DNA from: Pseudochelatococcus lubricantis
Lineage (GTDB): Bacteria > Pseudomonadota > Alphaproteobacteria > Rhizobiales > Beijerinckiaceae
Direction of reading: 5' to 3'
DNA: 64,000 nucleotides
NCBI RefSeq assembly: GCF_042432495.1
Contig: NZ_JBHLXC010000012.1
Span: 372,001 to 436,000 of the forward strand
Shown here: in pieces, positions 62,718 to 64,000 of the stretch
How positions within the stretch are numbered: the first letter of the stretch is position 1
How the letters are laid out: the number at the start of each line of letters is the position of its first letter
The notes under the pieces: model-generated
Databases searched by the model: none
Told to the model about the DNA's origin: nothing
The model's input: only the letters and a program-made list of their open reading frames with translations
Made by a program: the position numbers and the translations under genes

Positions 62718-64000
62718 ATGCCGTTCAGGAGGCTAATCGTGCGATACTTGCACACCGTTTCTGCTTTATCCGTCGCCATATTTATCTCTCAGGCTGGCTC
62801 AGCCGCCGCACAGACTGCCACCAACGTTACGGCAATCAATACATTGTCGCCATTTAGCACTCTCCTGAATACCCAGGCGGGGCGCGACGTACTGGATCGC
62901 AATCTTGCCACAGTGATCGGGATCAATAACGGGTCGACCGAGGCCCAGCGCGCGCAGGCTCTCAGCGACAACACGCTGGCCGGATTGTTTCTTTCATTCA
63001 CCAACGGCCAGATCGTCGCCGACGGATTGGGAACGGCGCTTAACAGGGCCTTCAGCGAGAAAGTCTACATATTTAGCGATCCGAACTCCCCCTATACCGG
63101 TTACGGAATTCCGTACAACACAACGAATGTGTCGGCTGCGACGGCCGCCGTTTTCAGCAATGCCGTTTCCGGCGCAACGATGTCGGACTCGGAGGCCGCC
63201 AAGACATTCTTCGCCGACGGCACGGTTCATGGCGTGCCTGCGGAAGGTGTCAGCCTGCCGCAGGGCGGTCGCTTCAACGTTTATGACGAAGCCTACAACC
63301 CTCCGCCTGAGTCCGCCAACACCGCCGGCAACTCCCGTCCTTTCCAGGTCCGGAGCGACAGCATCGAGCGCTTCAGTGGCACGGACTTCCTGGGCCAGCC
63401 CGTCGATAGCGCCAAGGACATCCTCAACGCATCCCTCAAGGGCAGCGCGGCATTCCCAAGCGGCCACACGGCGATGGGTATATCTTCCTCGCTCCTGTTC
63501 GCCGTTCTTGTCCCGGAGCGCTTCCAGGAGACCGTCACGCGTGGCTCGGAATACGGCAACAGCCGCATCGTCCTCGGTGTGCACTATCCCCTCGACGTGA
63601 TCGGCGGGCGCATCATCGCCACGCAGAACGTTGTCCGCGTCATGCTGGAAGAGCCGGAGTTGTTCGCCGCCGCGCAGGACGACCTGCGCAAGCTTCTCGA
63701 GGAAGGCTGCGGCACGAGCATCGCGGCCTGCGCTGCCAGCGGCGAGCCCGACCGCTTCTCCGACAAGGCGCAGAACAAGGCGGACTACACATATCGTCTG
63801 ACCTACGGCCTCGGCAGCGTCGGCGCCACCGACCTCGCACCTGTGGTGCCGGAAGGCGCCGAAGTGCTGCTTTCGACGCGCTTTCCCTATCTCAATGCCG
63901 CCCAGCGCCGCGACGTGCTGGCGACGACGGAATTGCCCTCCGGCGGCCCCCTCGATGACGGCTCGGGCTGGGCGCGCCTCAACCTGTACTCCGCCGCGGA
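62718..64000 (+). CDS. PAP2-family acid phosphatase, partial (runs off the window)
   Basis: No stop to the window end, so at least 427 residues. The signal peptide is residues 1-33 (MPFRRLIVRYLHTV to SAAAQ). PAP2 catalytic motifs are AAFPSGHTAMG and NSRIVLGVHYPLDVIGG, both complete. An ATG at 62718 and a GTG at 62739 (with AGGAGG upstream) are both possible starts. The long sequence after the PAP2 core suggests a fused C-terminal domain, perhaps an autotransporter beta-barrel. Confidence 0.82.
   Translation, partial: MPFRRLIVRYLHTVSALSVAIFISQAGSAAAQTATNVTAINTLSPFSTLLNTQAGRDVLDRNLATVIGINNGSTEAQRAQALSDNTLAGLFLSFTNGQIVADGLGTALNRAFSEKVYIFSDPNSPYTGYGIPYNTTNVSAATAAVFSNAVSGATMSDSEAAKTFFADGTVHGVPAEGVSLPQGGRFNVYDEAYNPPPESANTAGNSRPFQVRSDSIERFSGTDFLGQPVDSAKDILNASLKGSAAFPSGHTAMGISSSLLFAVLVPERFQETVTRGSEYGNSRIVLGVHYPLDVIGGRIIATQNVVRVMLEEPELFAAAQDDLRKLLEEGCGTSIAACAASGEPDRFSDKAQNKADYTYRLTYGLGSVGATDLAPVVPEGAEVLLSTRFPYLNAAQRRDVLATTELPSGGPLDDGSGWARLNLYSAA

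Noticed and set aside
1..64000. CRISPR arrays, rRNA genes, retrons
   Set aside because: No regularly spaced direct repeats, no rRNA-like sequence and no reverse transcriptase motif seen on either strand. The only tRNA sequence is the 3' fragment at 45.2 kb.

Overview
The window is a high-GC accessory region from an alphaproteobacterium. The evidence is Ti/RSF1010-type traA/traC/traD transfer genes with an oriT core, paired DUF6499 and DUF2285 genes, RIT-type recombinase debris, and IS21/IS66/IS256/IS701/IS5/IS630/IS3/IS30 remnants. I cannot name the genus. It reads as a genomic island or plasmid segment in which layers of mobile DNA carry defence systems between small metabolic cassettes.

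Layout. 0.2-6.1 kb: a tightly packed plus-strand operon for an organosulfur compound. It has a sulfonate-type ABC importer (binding protein, permease, ATPase), a 2x[4Fe-4S] ferredoxin, an FAD oxidoreductase of the fumarate reductase/AprA superfamily, and a short zinc-dependent MetE-like methyltransferase. 6.2-7.0 kb: a ribbon-helix-helix/Clp-N fusion. 7.0-12.8 kb: gene debris (formylglycine-generating-enzyme C-terminus, IS21, IS5 and IS630 pieces, a frameshifted NUC1-type nuclease, and a Fic gene knocked out of frame by a 10-bp tandem duplication) around three intact leftward genes of unknown role.

13.1-24.8 kb: first defence block. A double-AAA ATPase diverges from a BrxR/CapW-like WYL regulator. 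Two overlapping SANT/Myb-like paralogues follow, then a complete Wadjet operon (jetA-jetB-jetC-jetD, leftward). 24.9-28.4 kb: TraA relaxase-helicase, an oriT-like core, traC and traD. 28.9-31.4 kb: a TetR/MFS/flavin-barrel module with two matching operators. 31.6-32.4 kb: a DUF6499/DUF2285 pair resembling the frameshift-controlled ICE activator FseA.

32.5-45.2 kb: a probable integrated island. It lies between two copies of a 14-bp sequence, one being the CCA end of a tRNA-Met 3' fragment at 45.2 kb. It holds a large tyrosine recombinase, a four-TM protein split at a C8 tract, a type I Mokosh-like pair (pseudokinase-helicase plus PLD nuclease) and a two-gene CBASS-like unit (CD-NTase with C-terminal sensor plus four-TM effector).

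45.3-64 kb: a DUF6880 gene with an internal amber codon and an AbrB/Doc toxin-antitoxin pair come first. A nested stack of insertions follows: an IS3-family copy invaded by IS30 and by a MITE, with IS701 inside the MITE target duplication. Next is an AtuA/AtuA-C/CitMHS/LysR catabolic cassette bracketed by two inverted IS3-family ends, then an IS256/RIT/IS66 scrap pile. The right end holds a SnoaL-like protein with a TetR regulator, a tannase-family esterase with a PKD domain and its own TetR regulator, an IS5 scrap, and a PAP2 acid phosphatase running off the right edge. Nothing in the window looks like a core housekeeping locus.
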